64,000 nucleotides of DNA, taken from contig NC_026658.2 of the NCBI RefSeq assembly GCF_000004075.3, positions 24,788,075 through 24,852,074 on the forward strand, written 5' to 3'. The translations under genes were made by a program, and so were the position numbers. Positions 1-11,791 of the stretch are shown one piece after another. The stretch's first letter is position 1; each line of letters starts with the position of its first letter. The notes under the pieces were generated by a model. The model made no database searches. It saw only the letters and a program-made list of their open reading frames with translations, and was not told where the DNA came from. This DNA is from Cucumis sativus (lineage: Eukaryota; Streptophyta; Magnoliopsida; Cucurbitales; Cucurbitaceae).

Positions 1-29
1 TCATACATTATAATACAAATAATAATTAC

Positions 30-3000
30 CCGCCGACTTCATCCTCCATGAACCAAGGCCTCCAATCATCTACTATGGAATAATTTAAAGCTTTGATCCA
101 TGCACGAGTTTCCATATGTGACACTTGCATATCATGATCTCCACTATATTCAAAACCACCATCGTATTAAACAATAATTCATTAGGTTGTAGTAATTATT
201 ACACTGAATCATTTAACATACAATTATGTATTACCTATAGATTAACGATCGATAACCTTTAGAGCTAAGGTTCACGTGATAAGAAAAAACACTGGTCAAC
301 TCATAATTGTAATATTCATTTTTACGACATCTAATCCATTCTTCAATGCTTCCCTGAATAAAAAAAAATGTTTTTGATACTATTTCTCTCTAAAATAATT
401 TAACTATTCTCTTGAAATATTTTGTCATTGTACCTCATGTATGTGAAGTGCCTTTTGAACTTGGTCATGGTTGGCCCAACGGTAAGCAAGTATGGCATCA
501 TATTGCTGTATAAACCAACACATTCATCATATATGTGAATTTCGAATAAGTTGTTTTAATCATTATATAAGTGAAATAATTAGGAACTAATGTGTTTAAT
601 TATTTCATAAAGTAATATAAACAGGATAAAATTAACATATTTTTTTATAAGGAAAAGAGAAATTACACGACATTTACGGTTAACAGAAATGCTGTTGAGA
701 GATCTTCGATTGGACATTTTTCCCGGTTCTTTTAAAGATGGACACGTGGGCCATAAAATACATCCTATTCCAACTCCAGAGGTACACTTAGAAAAAAAAA
801 ACAAATTGGATATAAGAATTAATATTTGAAAAAAAAATAAGTGAAGGTTAAAACTATACACATAGTTATCGTGAATGATTGGTACAAATTACCTTTCTAT
901 ATGTATCATAATGTTTTAAGCACTCTACATTGTTAGGATCAATATTTACATATTCTCCTTGACAACTAGTTTCCAACGACTGAAAATGACGAATTAGTTG
1001 AATGTTAGATCAATTTCGTTATTGGTTGTCCCTATTTTCAATTTGATGTGTATTTTTTCTTTAATTAATATATTTTTATTTGTTTACCTAATACAGTTCA
1101 TCCGAGATGAGGGCTAAATTATGAGCAAATGGAATTTGAAAATTTTCATTTGCATGAGGAGTAGTGATAGGATTCCCCAGTATGTATCCCTGACATGATA
1201 AGAAAAAATACCACTTAATGTGTTCTATTTGAATCATTAAAATCATAACTAACTTAGCAAATAGCAAAGATGAGCATATAAACCAATTGATGAAATCATT
1301 TACCTCAAAATTTATAGATGAAAATATATGTTTATAAGTACCTGTCATCTTAAACGAATTAGGAATATAAATAGCAATTTAACTAATAATACTTTTATCA
1401 ATAAATAAAAAATTATATACCTTCTAAAATTGTTAGAGCAACTATTGGAACAATCATACCAGCATAAGAATTTCCAGCAATATAAAATAGATTTGATATA
1501 AATTCTGGATGATCGTCGAACCACTACAAATTCCAATTCATAAAAAACTTTTATTGCTCACGATAAGAAATAACAAGAAAAAGAAGAAGGTATTACACCT
1601 TTTCCAAAAATTGAAGACAATGTTGAACTTGTTCGCAATCTCCTGATTGATGATCTTTGGAAGTTTTAGCATACGAAAAACCGGTGCCAGCAGGTAAATC
1701 TAGATATAGTATACTAGAGTTATATATTGATCATATTCACCATAGATGATAAAATATAATTAGTGGTATATAAAATTAAAATAGTAAATTAATTTGAGTA
1801 GGAACACACACAAAACATATATAAGAATGAAACAAAGTGTAGAGAATGTATAGTAATAAATGTTGACCTGAGTCCATGAGTAAGGGTTTATGACTACTTC
1901 AGGAACGCTCCCCTCCTTTACCTCTCCCTCAAAATTTATTGGACCTTTACATAAACAAATTAGAGATTAATAAAGCAAACCAAATTCTAAAGTTATTCAT
2001 CAACTACTTGTTATTAATTTAAAATTACATTAATTACTTTTTTAAAATGTTAATTTAATTACTAACTTTTCTCCTCCTAACTACAATTTCCAATGACATT
2101 ATACAAAAACAAAAGAGTACAATAAAGAAACGTGTATTTGATTTGAGATTTTTGTTATACTCGTTTACAATAATTTCAATCGTAAAATGGATGATAATAA
2201 ATAAAGTGATCATAAACCAAACGTGTTACAAAATTATATTTAATTTAATGAAAGTTTAATTTAAATAATTCCACTACTTTCACTCAATTTGAAATAGAAA
2301 GGTACTCTATAATTTTTCAGGACTAAAGTATAAACACCTCTCTTGACTACAATGTTATGTTTAAATTTTTTTAAATAAAATTTAATTTAAATGCATCTAA
2401 ATAATATTTACATTAATCTTTATTAAAATTTAAAATAAATCTAATGAATACTATCATATTTAAAATATCCAAAAAAAATTGTCGTGGCCAGATAATATAA
2501 AGATGAAACATTTTACAAAATATATCAAAAAGTTTAAATAGTATAATAAATGAAAATCTGTAAAATATAGAACATTTGATGATGAAATATTTATAGTTCA
2601 TGAAAAACTTAAGTGTAATTAATTGTGAAAATAATTTATCAATTTTTTTTATATTTTGAAAAAAACCCATACAAAAATTAAAAAGAAGGTAAAAGCACCC
2701 GCATATAAAAAGTAATTAAAGTAAGTCATTATTATTATTGAATTTGTGTACTAAACTAAAATTTGTCTAAATTAATTTAGTACTTAAATTTAAGTCCTTT
2801 TTTTTTCTGCTATATATATATTGGGGAATTGACAAAAATAGGCAAAAAAAAAAAATGGGATAGATAAAGATTTTTAGGATTGATTGTAAAAAAGTTGACA
2901 TTTAGGACAAATTGGAGGTGAAATGACAAAAATACCCTCATTTCAGATTAAACATTTCAATTTAAGAACTTGCGAGATGTCTGCGAGATGTTTACGAGAT

Positions 3001-3965
3001 GTCTACTAGATGTTTGCGAGATAAAATAATAATAATAATAAATTGTTTTAATTGTTTTATTTTTTTTTTAAATCCGAATATGAATTGTGTTATACGTATA
3101 TATATTTGCATCTTAAATGTATAAATCAAATATTATTTTTTATTGTTTCAAGTTGATTTATGGTTGTTTTAGAGATGTTTCAAAGGATGTTAACAATTTA
3201 TTATTATTATTATTTTATCTCGCAAACATCTGGTAGACATCTCGCAGACATCTCGCAGGTTCTTAAATTGAAATGTTTAATCTGAAATAAGGGTATTTTC
3301 GTCATTTCACCTTCAATTTGTCCTAAATGTCAACTTTTTTACCATCAATCCTAAAAGTCTTTATCTACTCCATTTTTGGCCTATTTTTGTCAATTCCCCA
3401 TATATATTAATATGTTGTTAGAGATTTAATTAAGAATGAAGGTAAAAAAATGGTAATCGATACATTTAACAATTTGTGAAGGTTCAGAAAATAAGTCCTC
3501 TAAAATGATAAGAATTCACTAAACATAAATAAACTGAAGAGAAGGATGAAAAAGGAAAGTGAAGATAGAGGGAACTTAATAGAAAAGAAAATACCACTTT
3601 CAAAGGCGAGACCAGAGAGAGCAGAGCAACCAGGACCTCCGGTGAGCCACAGAACGAGAGGATCCGTTTTGGGATTTGAATATGATTTTATGAAGTAATA
3701 AAACAATTGAAACTCCTCCCAATCCCCCACTCCTACGTATCTGTTTTGTTCATCAACATTATTATTACCAAATTTCAATCTTTTCAATAAAATAAAATAA
3801 TGAATGTATATATAAAACCAACCCTGTTTCCAGCGAGAAAGGAAGCTCCCCTGAGAATCCTGGCAAAGAGTTCACCGTCCAGTGAGAATTAGCGTCCGCG
3901 GAGAATAATGCATGAAGAAGAAGAAGAAGAAGAATGGAAAGAGAGAGGCGGAAGGAAATCACCAT
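30..3965 (-). pseudogene. SCPL copy 1: serine carboxypeptidase-like, probable pseudogene, 3' end outside window
   Basis: Serine carboxypeptidase-like (alpha/beta hydrolase) gene of the acyltransferase-type clade, secreted or vacuolar by its N-terminal signal peptide. Exons by alignment with copies 3 and 4: E1 3823-3965, E2 3595-3740, E3 1868-1944, E4 1599-1721, E5 1421-1523, E6 1304-1341, E7 1088-1190, E8 893-979, E9 667-786, E10 434-505, E11 235-353, E12 30-143; E13-E14 fall left of the window. Motifs seen: [11 protein letters not shown] (E2), GTGFSYAK (E4), GNSYAG with the nucleophile serine (E5), SGDHD (E12). Two lesions: the acceptor before E4 reads AT where the sister copies have AG, and the last codon of E7 is TAG (1088-1090) where copy 4 has CAG. 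Intron 2 is swollen to about 1.65 kb by a foldback element. An in-frame ATG at 4013 could extend the N-terminus by 16 codons. A cryptic acceptor 8 nt inside E4 would shift the frame, so a functional protein is unlikely. Confidence 0.82.
2823..3399. mobile_element. Foldback / Mutator-like MITE with about 215-bp inverted arms
   Basis: A 577-bp element in intron 2 of SCPL copy 1. It starts GGGGAATTGACAAAAATAGG and ends with the reverse complement; the arms pair for roughly 215 bp (about 2823-3045 with about 3185-3399) around a short AT-rich loop. Both sides carry the same 9 bp, ATATATATT (2814-2822 and 3400-3408). Long TIRs with a 9-bp target duplication are the signature of Mutator-like non-autonomous elements. 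Each arm contains a cassette array built on GCGAGATGTYT: four units in the left arm and three in the right. No transposase ORF is present. The flank is AT-rich, which weakens the target-duplication evidence somewhat. Confidence 0.85.
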
Positions 3966-4013
3966 TGGGTTCTGCTGGTTAGTGGTCACAGGAGTAATCA
4001 CATATGTTAGCAA

Positions 4014-5179
4014 TGGATGAGTTCAGATTAGATCCATTTATGGGTTTATAGGATTTTTGTTTCACTCTTATCTCTAAGACTCTAACAGTAACACAGGTAG
4101 AGAGATTTCTAATAATCTGCTTAACTTTGATTGTCTTCTAATTATTGAAATATAACGAAGAAATAGAAAAGAAAAGGTGCAACTTCGTAATGTATGGACA
4201 AAAATTGCTCCAATTAAATCAAATTGAAAACAGGAATTTATTTCAAAAACAAAGAAAAGAAAGAACGTAGGAATAAGGGATCCACGTTTTAAAAACATCA
4301 TGAGGCCTCCTCGTCTTTTCACGTATAAATTTCATGATTGATTTGATTTGTAATACAAAGGACAGTCAATATGAGCTTGACTCAATTGACACCTGTATGG
4401 TTCCTGTGGACAAGAGGTTCATCCCAGCATTTATTATCATACATTTACAAAAGAAAAAAAATATAAAGGGCACGACTTAGTGAATTATTGAAACTTTAGG
4501 TAAAGGTGAATAATTGAGTATTGAATGAGATTTGTAAATTATTGGAACTTTAGGTAAAAGTGAATAATTGAGTATTGAATGAGATTTGTAAATTATAAGA
4601 ACAATGAAAAAGCGGGTGTTCAGACTTAAATGAATTTTGTATTATATTGCATTTTGAATCCATCTCGTTACAACTCGTAGAACATTTCAAAGAGTAAATA
4701 AATGTCTCGTTAAGATAATATATAAGAGCAAATCAATGTTTTATATATTTTACTTTTAACAAATACACGATGAAAAATCATAATTTTATATAATTTAATT
4801 GAGTGAGATACGTGAATATAAATGATATAAAAAATACTTTTCAATATAGATAGTAATAAATATTTAAACCTTTTTTTTTTTTAATCCATCTTCGTAAAAT
4901 TCTTTGAAATCAACATTTTGGGGATATTTTTATAAAATTAGTTTGTTAGTAATATGTGAAGCGTAAAAAAGAGAAGCAAATTACAAAAGAATTAATAATA
5001 CAACTTTAAGTCATGAAGAAAAGAATTTGAAGAAAGGCTGAAATAAAAGAAGGTATAGATTAACAAATAAATCTAAAATTAATAACAAATTAACTATAAT
5101 TAAATGGTAATATCGTGGGTGTCAAAGGTTGAACATTTAAACAAAAATAAACATTATGAAATACTTATTAACATGGAGT
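4014..5179. other. Intergenic: 5' flank of SCPL copy 1 and 3' flank of copy 2
   Basis: No coding region seen. The part next to 4014 is the presumed promoter and 5' leader of copy 1; the stretch around 4015-4080 is repeated at about 13375-13440. The right part is the AT-rich 3' flank of copy 2. A 54-bp tandem duplication sits at 4483-4590. Confidence 0.6.
4483..4590. repeat. 54-bp tandem duplication
   Basis: Two near-identical 54-bp units (4483-4536 and 4537-4590) that start AATTATTG and end GAGATTTGTA; only a few bases differ. A single related stretch occurs near 13978, so the duplication is local to this copy's flank. Confidence 0.85.
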
Positions 5180-7229
5180 TCATAAGGATTCTCCAACTAT
5201 CTATCTATCTCTTAAAAACTATACTGGATTCTTGTCGTAAAAATTCTTATGTATGTCCTCCACCCTAAAAATTTTATTAAAAGAATAGCAAACAAAATCT
5301 GTCAAGAGTTATTTCTTCATAATTTAGGGTTCAGAAAAGTTCCGAAACAAATATTTTACTTACTTTTACATTTACAAATATTATATTATTTGCAAAGCTT
5401 ACAATGTATGTGCACAAAAAAAAAATGCTACTAAGCTCTTTTAAAAATTAATAATCATACATTATAATACAAATAACAATTACCCGCCAACTTCATCCTC
5501 GATGAATCAAGGCCTCCAAATTTCAAAGCAAGGTAAAAAAATGGTATATAGATTAAACAAATTAAAGCTTTGATCCATGCATGAGTTTCCATATGCGGAA
5601 CTACCATATCATGATCTCCGCTATATTTGAATCACCAAATTAAACAATTAATCAAAGAGACATCAATTATTACATTTAACATATAATATACATACATACA
5701 TATACATATATATATATATATATCACCTATAGATTAATGATCGATAACTTTTAGAACTAAGGTTCACGTGATAAAGAAAAACATTGGTCAACTCAAAATT
5801 GTAATATTCTTTTCCACGACATCTAATCCATTCTCCAATGCTTCCCTAAACAAAACCAAATAATTATTTTTGGTACCATTTCTTTCTCAAATAATGTAAC
5901 TAATTCTGTTGAAATATTTTGTTATTGTACCTCATGTATATGAAGTGCTTTCGAACTTGGTCATTGTTGGCCCAATAGTAAGCAAGTATGGCATCATGTT
6001 GGTGTATAAATCTAACTGATTTTGAATTTTCTCATAAAAAGGAATAAGTTATCAGCTTAATCATTATATGAGTGAAATAATTGGGAACTAATTTGTTTAA
6101 TTATTTCATAAAGTAATATAAACGGGGTAAAATTTAGCATATTTTATAATAAGGAGAAGAGAAATTACAGGACATCTTCGACCAACAAATATACTGTTGA
6201 GAGATCTTCGATCAGATATTGTTTTTGGTTCTTCTAAAGATGGACATTTGGACCATAAAATACATCCTTGTTTAACTACATAAGTACACCTAGAAAAAAA
6301 AAAACAAATTGGATATAACAATTAATATTTGGAGAAAAAAAGTGAACGGTAAAACAATAAATAGTTATTGTAAATCATTGGTAAAAATTACATTTGTATA
6401 TGTGTCGTAATGTTTTAAGCACTCCACATTGTTAGGATCAATGTTTACATATTTTCCTTGACAACTAGTTACCAACAACTATAAATGACGAATTAATTGA
6501 AGTTCATATCAATTTCTTTTTCGTTGTCTCTATTTTCGATTTGGTGTGTATTTTTTCTTTCTTTATTTGTTTACCTCATACAATTCATCTGAGATAAGGG
6601 CCATATTATGAGCAAATAGAATTCGAAAATTTTTACTTGCATGAGGAATAGTGAAAGGATTCCCAAGTATGTATCCCTAACATGAAAAGAAAAGGTACCA
6701 TTACTATGCTCTATTTGAATCTTTAAAATTATAACTAACTTAGTAAATAGGAAAGAATGAGTGTACAAATTGACGAAATTACTGACCTGAAAATTTATAA
6801 ATGAAAAAGTATGTTTATAAGTTCCTGTCACTCTAAATGAATTAGGAATACAAATAGCAACTAATCTAATAATTCTATCATTACTTATATCAAAAAGAAA
6901 AAAAAAAAAAGATTATATACCTTCTAAAATTGCTAGAACAACCATTGGAACAATCATACCAGAATAAGAATTTCCAGCAATATAAAATGGATTTGATATA
7001 AATTCTGGATGATCATCGAACCACTACAAATTCCAATTCATTAAGATTTTTATTACTCACAAAAAGCAATAGCAAGAAAAAGAAGAATGTATGCATGTAT
7101 GTATACCTTTTTCAAAAATTGAAGGGAATGTTGAACTTGTTCGTGATCTTCTGATTTATGATTTTCTGTAGTTTTAGCATACGAAAAACCGGTGCCAACA
7201 GGTAAATCTAGGTATAGTATACTGGAGTT
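5180..7229 (-). pseudogene. SCPL copy 2: 5'-truncated pseudogene (exons 4-14 only)
   Basis: Exons 4-14 of a gene closely related to copies 3 and 4 can be followed on the minus strand (E4 7107-7229, then E5 near 6919-7022, E7 near 6577-6678, E9 near 6170-6293, E11 near 5734-5850), but exons 1-3 and the signal peptide are missing. Other damage: the acceptors before E10 and E13 read AC instead of AG; E12 has a block of unrelated sequence near 5520-5560; and the last exon reads GGGHT followed by TAA directly after the catalytic histidine, where the sisters continue PEYLREE. The upstream break lies near 7362, about 15 bp short of where exon 3 should begin; beyond it comes a GC-richer organelle-like block and then an LTR fragment. 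Not functional. Confidence 0.9.
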
Positions 7230-7365
7230 CTATTGATCATATTCACAATATATGATAAAACATAATTAGTCATATATAAAATTAAAGTAGTAAATTTAGT
7301 TGATTAGGAACACAGACAACATATATAAGAATGAAACGAAGTGTAGAGAATATATATAGAATACA

Positions 7366-8155
7366 AAATACGGAGTTCAATCTTGAAAAAGTAGGCGAAA
7401 CACTTTTTGGGTTTTAGCCACATAAAGAAGAGAAAACTCTATCTAAAATTTGTATAAAGACGCAAGACCGAAGCTCCCTTCAAGGAGCTGAGCCATATAC
7501 CACATCCTGAAAACCCGGAAGCCGGTAGCTGCTACCGACAACTAGGGAGAGAGGGAGCAGAAAGGTTAGCTCTTAGGTTCCTTTTTCCCTTTCTGTACTC
7601 CCCCTCTTATCCGCGTCATGAGGTTGAGGTATACTTCCTCAGCTCCTCTACGGGAGCTTCGGTCTTGCTAGGAGTCAGCCGAGTTTCGGCTTTTGCCTTC
7701 GCAATCGAATGCGATGTTCTATAACCATTATATTAGGAACCATAACCATTAGGTGGCTTCGACCTTCATATTTGCTTACTTCTTCGATCATTCTTTGCCC
7801 CTCACACTTGACGCAATATTCTTTGCGCCTGATTTACTTGTTCTTTCTGGACTTACCTATACCTGTACTGTAGGGCTTCACCCCTTTTTCTTCTTGTACT
7901 TCCTTATGTTGATGCTATTCTTGTACTTCCTTTATCCTTATTTTGTAGCTCTTCCCGTACTTCCTTATGTTGTTTCTGTTTTCAAATTCTTTCCCCATTA
8001 TACTCGCAATATTCTTTGCGCCTTTCTTGCTCTTGTCTTTCTCCGGACGGCCACCTCTTGTATTTCACTACTTTCTCCGTAATTTAGGTAAAAGTAGCAA
8101 GGTCGGCTTATCGACTTATCCGCTTCTTTTATGAATAATATCCCTCTTTCTTATC
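7366..8155. other. GC-richer inserted block, possibly organellar (mitochondrial) DNA
   Basis: This block interrupts the SCPL array where exons 1-3 of copy 2 should be. Its base composition is visibly richer in G and C than the surrounding DNA. It has a perfect 15-bp inverted pair, AAGACCGAAGCTCCC near 7467 and its complement near 7660, and a repeated GCAATATTCTTTGCGCCT near 7811 and 8008. The style (balanced GC, short dispersed repeats, fragments without a long ORF) resembles plant mitochondrial intergenic DNA. I recognise no gene in it; a 109-codon frame at 7753-8082 looks like low-complexity chance. It could instead be the interior of the adjoining retroelement. Boundaries are approximate. 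Confidence 0.4.
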
Positions 8156-8325
8156 TTACATAATCTTCGTCTTCCCCACAAGTGTTGTGCTCTCATGCAA
8201 AAATCCCAAAAGTGTCTCCTCCGAAAATGGTTCTAGTAACTTCGAGCTATCTAGTCCAAAGACAGCGGTGGCTGGTTGGGTCTAGGTTCTTCCTAAATTT
8301 TTTTCTAGGGTTTCGTTGTTGCTTT

Positions 8326-8566
8326 GCTCTGATACCATATTGTAAGTACGAAACACGAAACCTAAGGCTTACATGAAAAATCAAGAATCGAGAGAAAAAC
8401 CACAATGTTTTTTAGTTTTATTACTTTTCTAATGATTCATACAATAGGTACAAAGGACGAGAATAAATAGAATATAATAACGAGTAAAAAAGGAAAAGAT
8501 TTAGAAAATAAAGAAAATCTACCAAAATACTTTTAAAAAAAATACTCTAACGGCCAAGTCCACTAA

Positions 8567-8574
<8 letters not shown>
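8326..8574 (-). mobile_element. Copia-type LTR with primer-binding site (5' end of an element, minus strand)
   Basis: Read on the minus strand, an LTR of about 233 bp (8341-8574) ends TACTTACA and is followed after three bases by TGGTATCAGAGC (8326-8337), complementary to the 3' end of initiator tRNA-Met, the usual primer of Ty1/copia elements. The LTR starts in a degenerate form, TTAGAATTAGTGGACTTGGC, and contains AT-rich promoter-like sequence. The leader may continue to about 8155, but no gag or pol frame follows, so this is a fragment. Its outer end runs into a TA microsatellite. Confidence 0.75.

Positions 8575-8609
<35 letters not shown>
8572..8609. repeat. TA dinucleotide microsatellite
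   Basis: About 19 uninterrupted TA repeats at the outer edge of the copia LTR fragment, at the junction with the 3' flank of SCPL copy 3. Confidence 0.95.
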
Positions 8610-8613
<4 letters not shown>

Positions 8614-8876
8614 AAGAGATTTTTTTAAAAGGTAAAATAACATATAATTGGAAATTTGTATTAATTTTATATTATTTTCAAAATTATTGGGATGACATGT
8701 AAAATTATCGAAACGAATTAACCATGATTAAGAAACACAAACATCAACATTGAAATTTTCTTCATAAAACTTATTAACACACAAAGGAATATTTGTTTAA
8801 ATTGTAATATCATTGGTGACAAACGTTGCACATTTAAATAGAAATAAATATTATGGGATACTTATTAATATGAAGT

Positions 8877-11743
8877 TCATAAGGATTCTCCTATTATCCA
8901 TCTCTTAAAAACTATGCTGGATTCTTCTCGTAAATATTCTGGTGTATGTCCTCCACCCTAAAAGTAATTTTATGAAAAAAAATAGCAAACAAATATGTCA
9001 ATTGTTATACAACTAATTGTTAAAATCATTTTTCTATTTCTTCAAAATCAAGATTCAGAAAAGTTTCAAAACGAATATTTTTCTTACTTTGACCGTTACA
9101 AATGTCATATTATTTGCAAAACTTCTGGTGTATCTGCACAAACAAAAATTGCTACTAAGTTTTCTTAAAAATTAGCGATCATACATTATAATACAAATAA
9201 CAATTACCCGCCAACTTCATCATCGATAAACCAAGGCCTCCAATCATCTACTACAGAATAATTTAAAGCTTTGATCCATGCATGAGTTTCCATATGCGGC
9301 ACTACCATATCATGATCTCCACTATATTCAAAACAACTATATCAAACAATTAATCAAGTAGGCATCAACTATTACAAGTCATTTAACATACAATTATATA
9401 TCACCTATAGATTAACGATCGATAACCTTTAGAACTAAGGTTCACGTGATAAGGAAAAGCACTGGTCAACTCAAAATTGTAATATTCTTTTCCACGACAT
9501 CTAATCCACTCTCCAATGCTTCCCTAAAAAACCAAATAATTATTTTTGGTACTCTTTCTTTCTCAAATAATGTAACTATTCTCTTGAAATATTTTGTTAT
9601 TGTACCTCATGTATATGGAGTGCTTTTCGAACTTGGTCATTGTTAGCCCAATAGTAGGCAAGTATGGCATCATATTGCTGTATAAACCAACACATTCTTC
9701 ATATATGTGAATTTTCTCATAAAAATGAATAAGTTGTCTTAATCATTATATATGAGTGAAATAATCGAGAACTAATGTGTTTAATTATTTCATAAAGTAA
9801 AATAAATGAGGTAAAATTAACATGTTTTATAATAAAGAGAAAAGAAATTACACGACATCTTTGACCTACTAAACTGCTCTTGAGAGATCTTCTTTGACCA
9901 AACCTTGTCTGTGGTTCTTTTAATGATGGACATTTGGGCCATAAAATACATCCTTGTTTAACTACAGAAGCACACTTGGAAAAAAAAAACAAATTTGGAA
10001 AAAAAATAAGTGAAGGGTAAAACAATAGATAGTTATCGATTGTAAATCATTGATACAAATTACCTTTGTATATGTATCGTAATGTTTTAAGCATTCGACA
10101 TTGTTAGGATCAATGTTTACATATTCTCCTTGACAACTAGTTTCCAACGACTGTAACGACAAATTAGTTGAAGGTCATATCAATTTTCTTTTTGTTGTCT
10201 CTATTTTTGATTTGGTGTGTATTTTTTCTTTAACATATTTTATTTGTTTACCTCATACAATTCATCTGAGATGAGGGCCATATTACGAGCAAATAGAATT
10301 CGAAAATTTTCACTTGCATGAGGAATAGTGAAAGGATTTCCGAGTATGTATCCCTAACATGAAAAGAAAAGGTACCATTATTATGCTCTATTTGAAACTT
10401 TAAAATTATAATTAACTTAGTAAATAGGAAAGAATGAGTGTACGAGTGGATGAAATTACTGACCTGGAAATTTATAAATGAAAAAATATGTTTATAAGTT
10501 CCTGTCACCATAAATGAATTAGGAATATAAATAGGAACTTATCTAATAATTCTATCATTACTTATATCAACGACAACAAAAAAAGAGAATTATATACCTT
10601 CTAAAATTTGTAGAGCAACAATTGGAACAATCATACCAGAATAAGAATTTCCAGCAATATAAAATGGATTTGATATAAATTCTGGATGATCATCGAACCA
10701 CTACAAATTTCAATTCATGAAGATTTTTATTATTCATGAAAAGAAATAGCAAGAAAAAGAAGAAGGTAGGTATGTATGTATATATACCTTTTTCAAAAAT
10801 TGAAGGGAATGTTGAACTTGCTCGTGATCTCCTGATTTATGATCTTGTGAGGTTTTAGTATATGAAAAACCCGTGCCAACCGGTAAATCTAGATATATTA
10901 TACTGGAGTTCTTTTGATCATATTCAGCATGATTAAACATAATTAGTCGTATATAAAATTAAAGTAGTGAATTTATTTCATTAGGAACACAGGCAACTTA
11001 TATAAGAAAAAAAATGAAAGAAAGTGCAGAAAACATATAGTAATAAACGTTGACCTGAGTCCATGAGTATGGGTTTATGAGTACTTGAGGTAGGCTTCCC
11101 TCCTTTAGCTCTCCCTCAAAATTGATTGGACCTTTACATAAACAAATTAGAGATCAATAATCACACAATTAAACTTATAATTTTGGGCATACCATATGTT
11201 TGTTTAAAATCAATTTTGGCATTTTTAGAAGTTATAAAGTAAAATATGTTGATTTAAGAATTTGTGTAAGAAGTCTTCTAACTTTACAAGAATGCACGAA
11301 ATACATATAAATAAAATGAAGAAGGGAAGGAGAGAAAGTGAAGATAGAGGTAATTAAATAGGAAAAAAATTTACCACTCTCAAAAGCGAGACCAGAGAGA
11401 GAAGAGCAACGAGGGCCTCCGGTAAGCCACAGAATGAGAGGATCCGTTTTGGGATTTGAATATGTTTTTACAAAGTAATAAAACAATTGAAACTCCTCCC
11501 GATCTCCAACTCCTACGTATCTGTTAATTTGTTGATCAACATTATTAGTTACCAATTTCAATCTTCTCCAATAAAATAAAATAATGAATGTATATATAAA
11601 ACGAACCCTGTTTCCAGCGAGAAAGGAAGGTCCCCTGAGAATCCGGGCAAAGAGTTCACCGTCCAGTGAGCATAAGCGGAGGCAGAGAATAGTGGATGAA
11701 GATGAAGAAGAATGGAAAGAGAGAGGCGGAAGGAAAGAACCAT
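8877..11743 (-). CDS. SCPL copy 3: serine carboxypeptidase-like acyltransferase-type protein, intact frame, GGPRC variant
   Basis: Complete 14-exon frame, 455 aa. Exons: 11607-11743, 11375-11520, 11055-11131, 10788-10910, 10598-10700, 10464-10501, 10252-10353, 10064-10150, 9852-9974, 9606-9677, 9405-9523, 9208-9321, 9088-9133, 8877-8957; all phases agree and all introns are GT-AG. Residues 1-23 form a signal peptide. The catalytic triad is Ser180 in GNSYSG, Asp378 in SGDHD and His433 in [14 protein letters not shown] and the TGGP context fit clade-I SCPL proteins, which in plants often transfer acyl groups from glucose esters to specialised metabolites in the vacuole; the actual substrate cannot be told. 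Oddities: the oxyanion-hole motif reads GGPRCSS (Arg83 for Gly), the residue before the nucleophile is Asn, and the Ala normally following GGGHT is missing. The start was taken at the methionine that opens the signal peptide; ATG at 11791 is also in frame (+16 aa). Confidence 0.85.
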
Positions 11744-11791
11744 TGGGTCCAGGTGGTTAGTGGTGAGGGGAGAAATCATAAATGGAACCAA

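Noticed and set aside
7753..8082. 109-codon plus-strand frame in the GC-richer insert
   Set aside because: Hydrophobic low-complexity product from internally repetitive CTT-rich DNA, no recognisable domain or start context; likely a chance frame.
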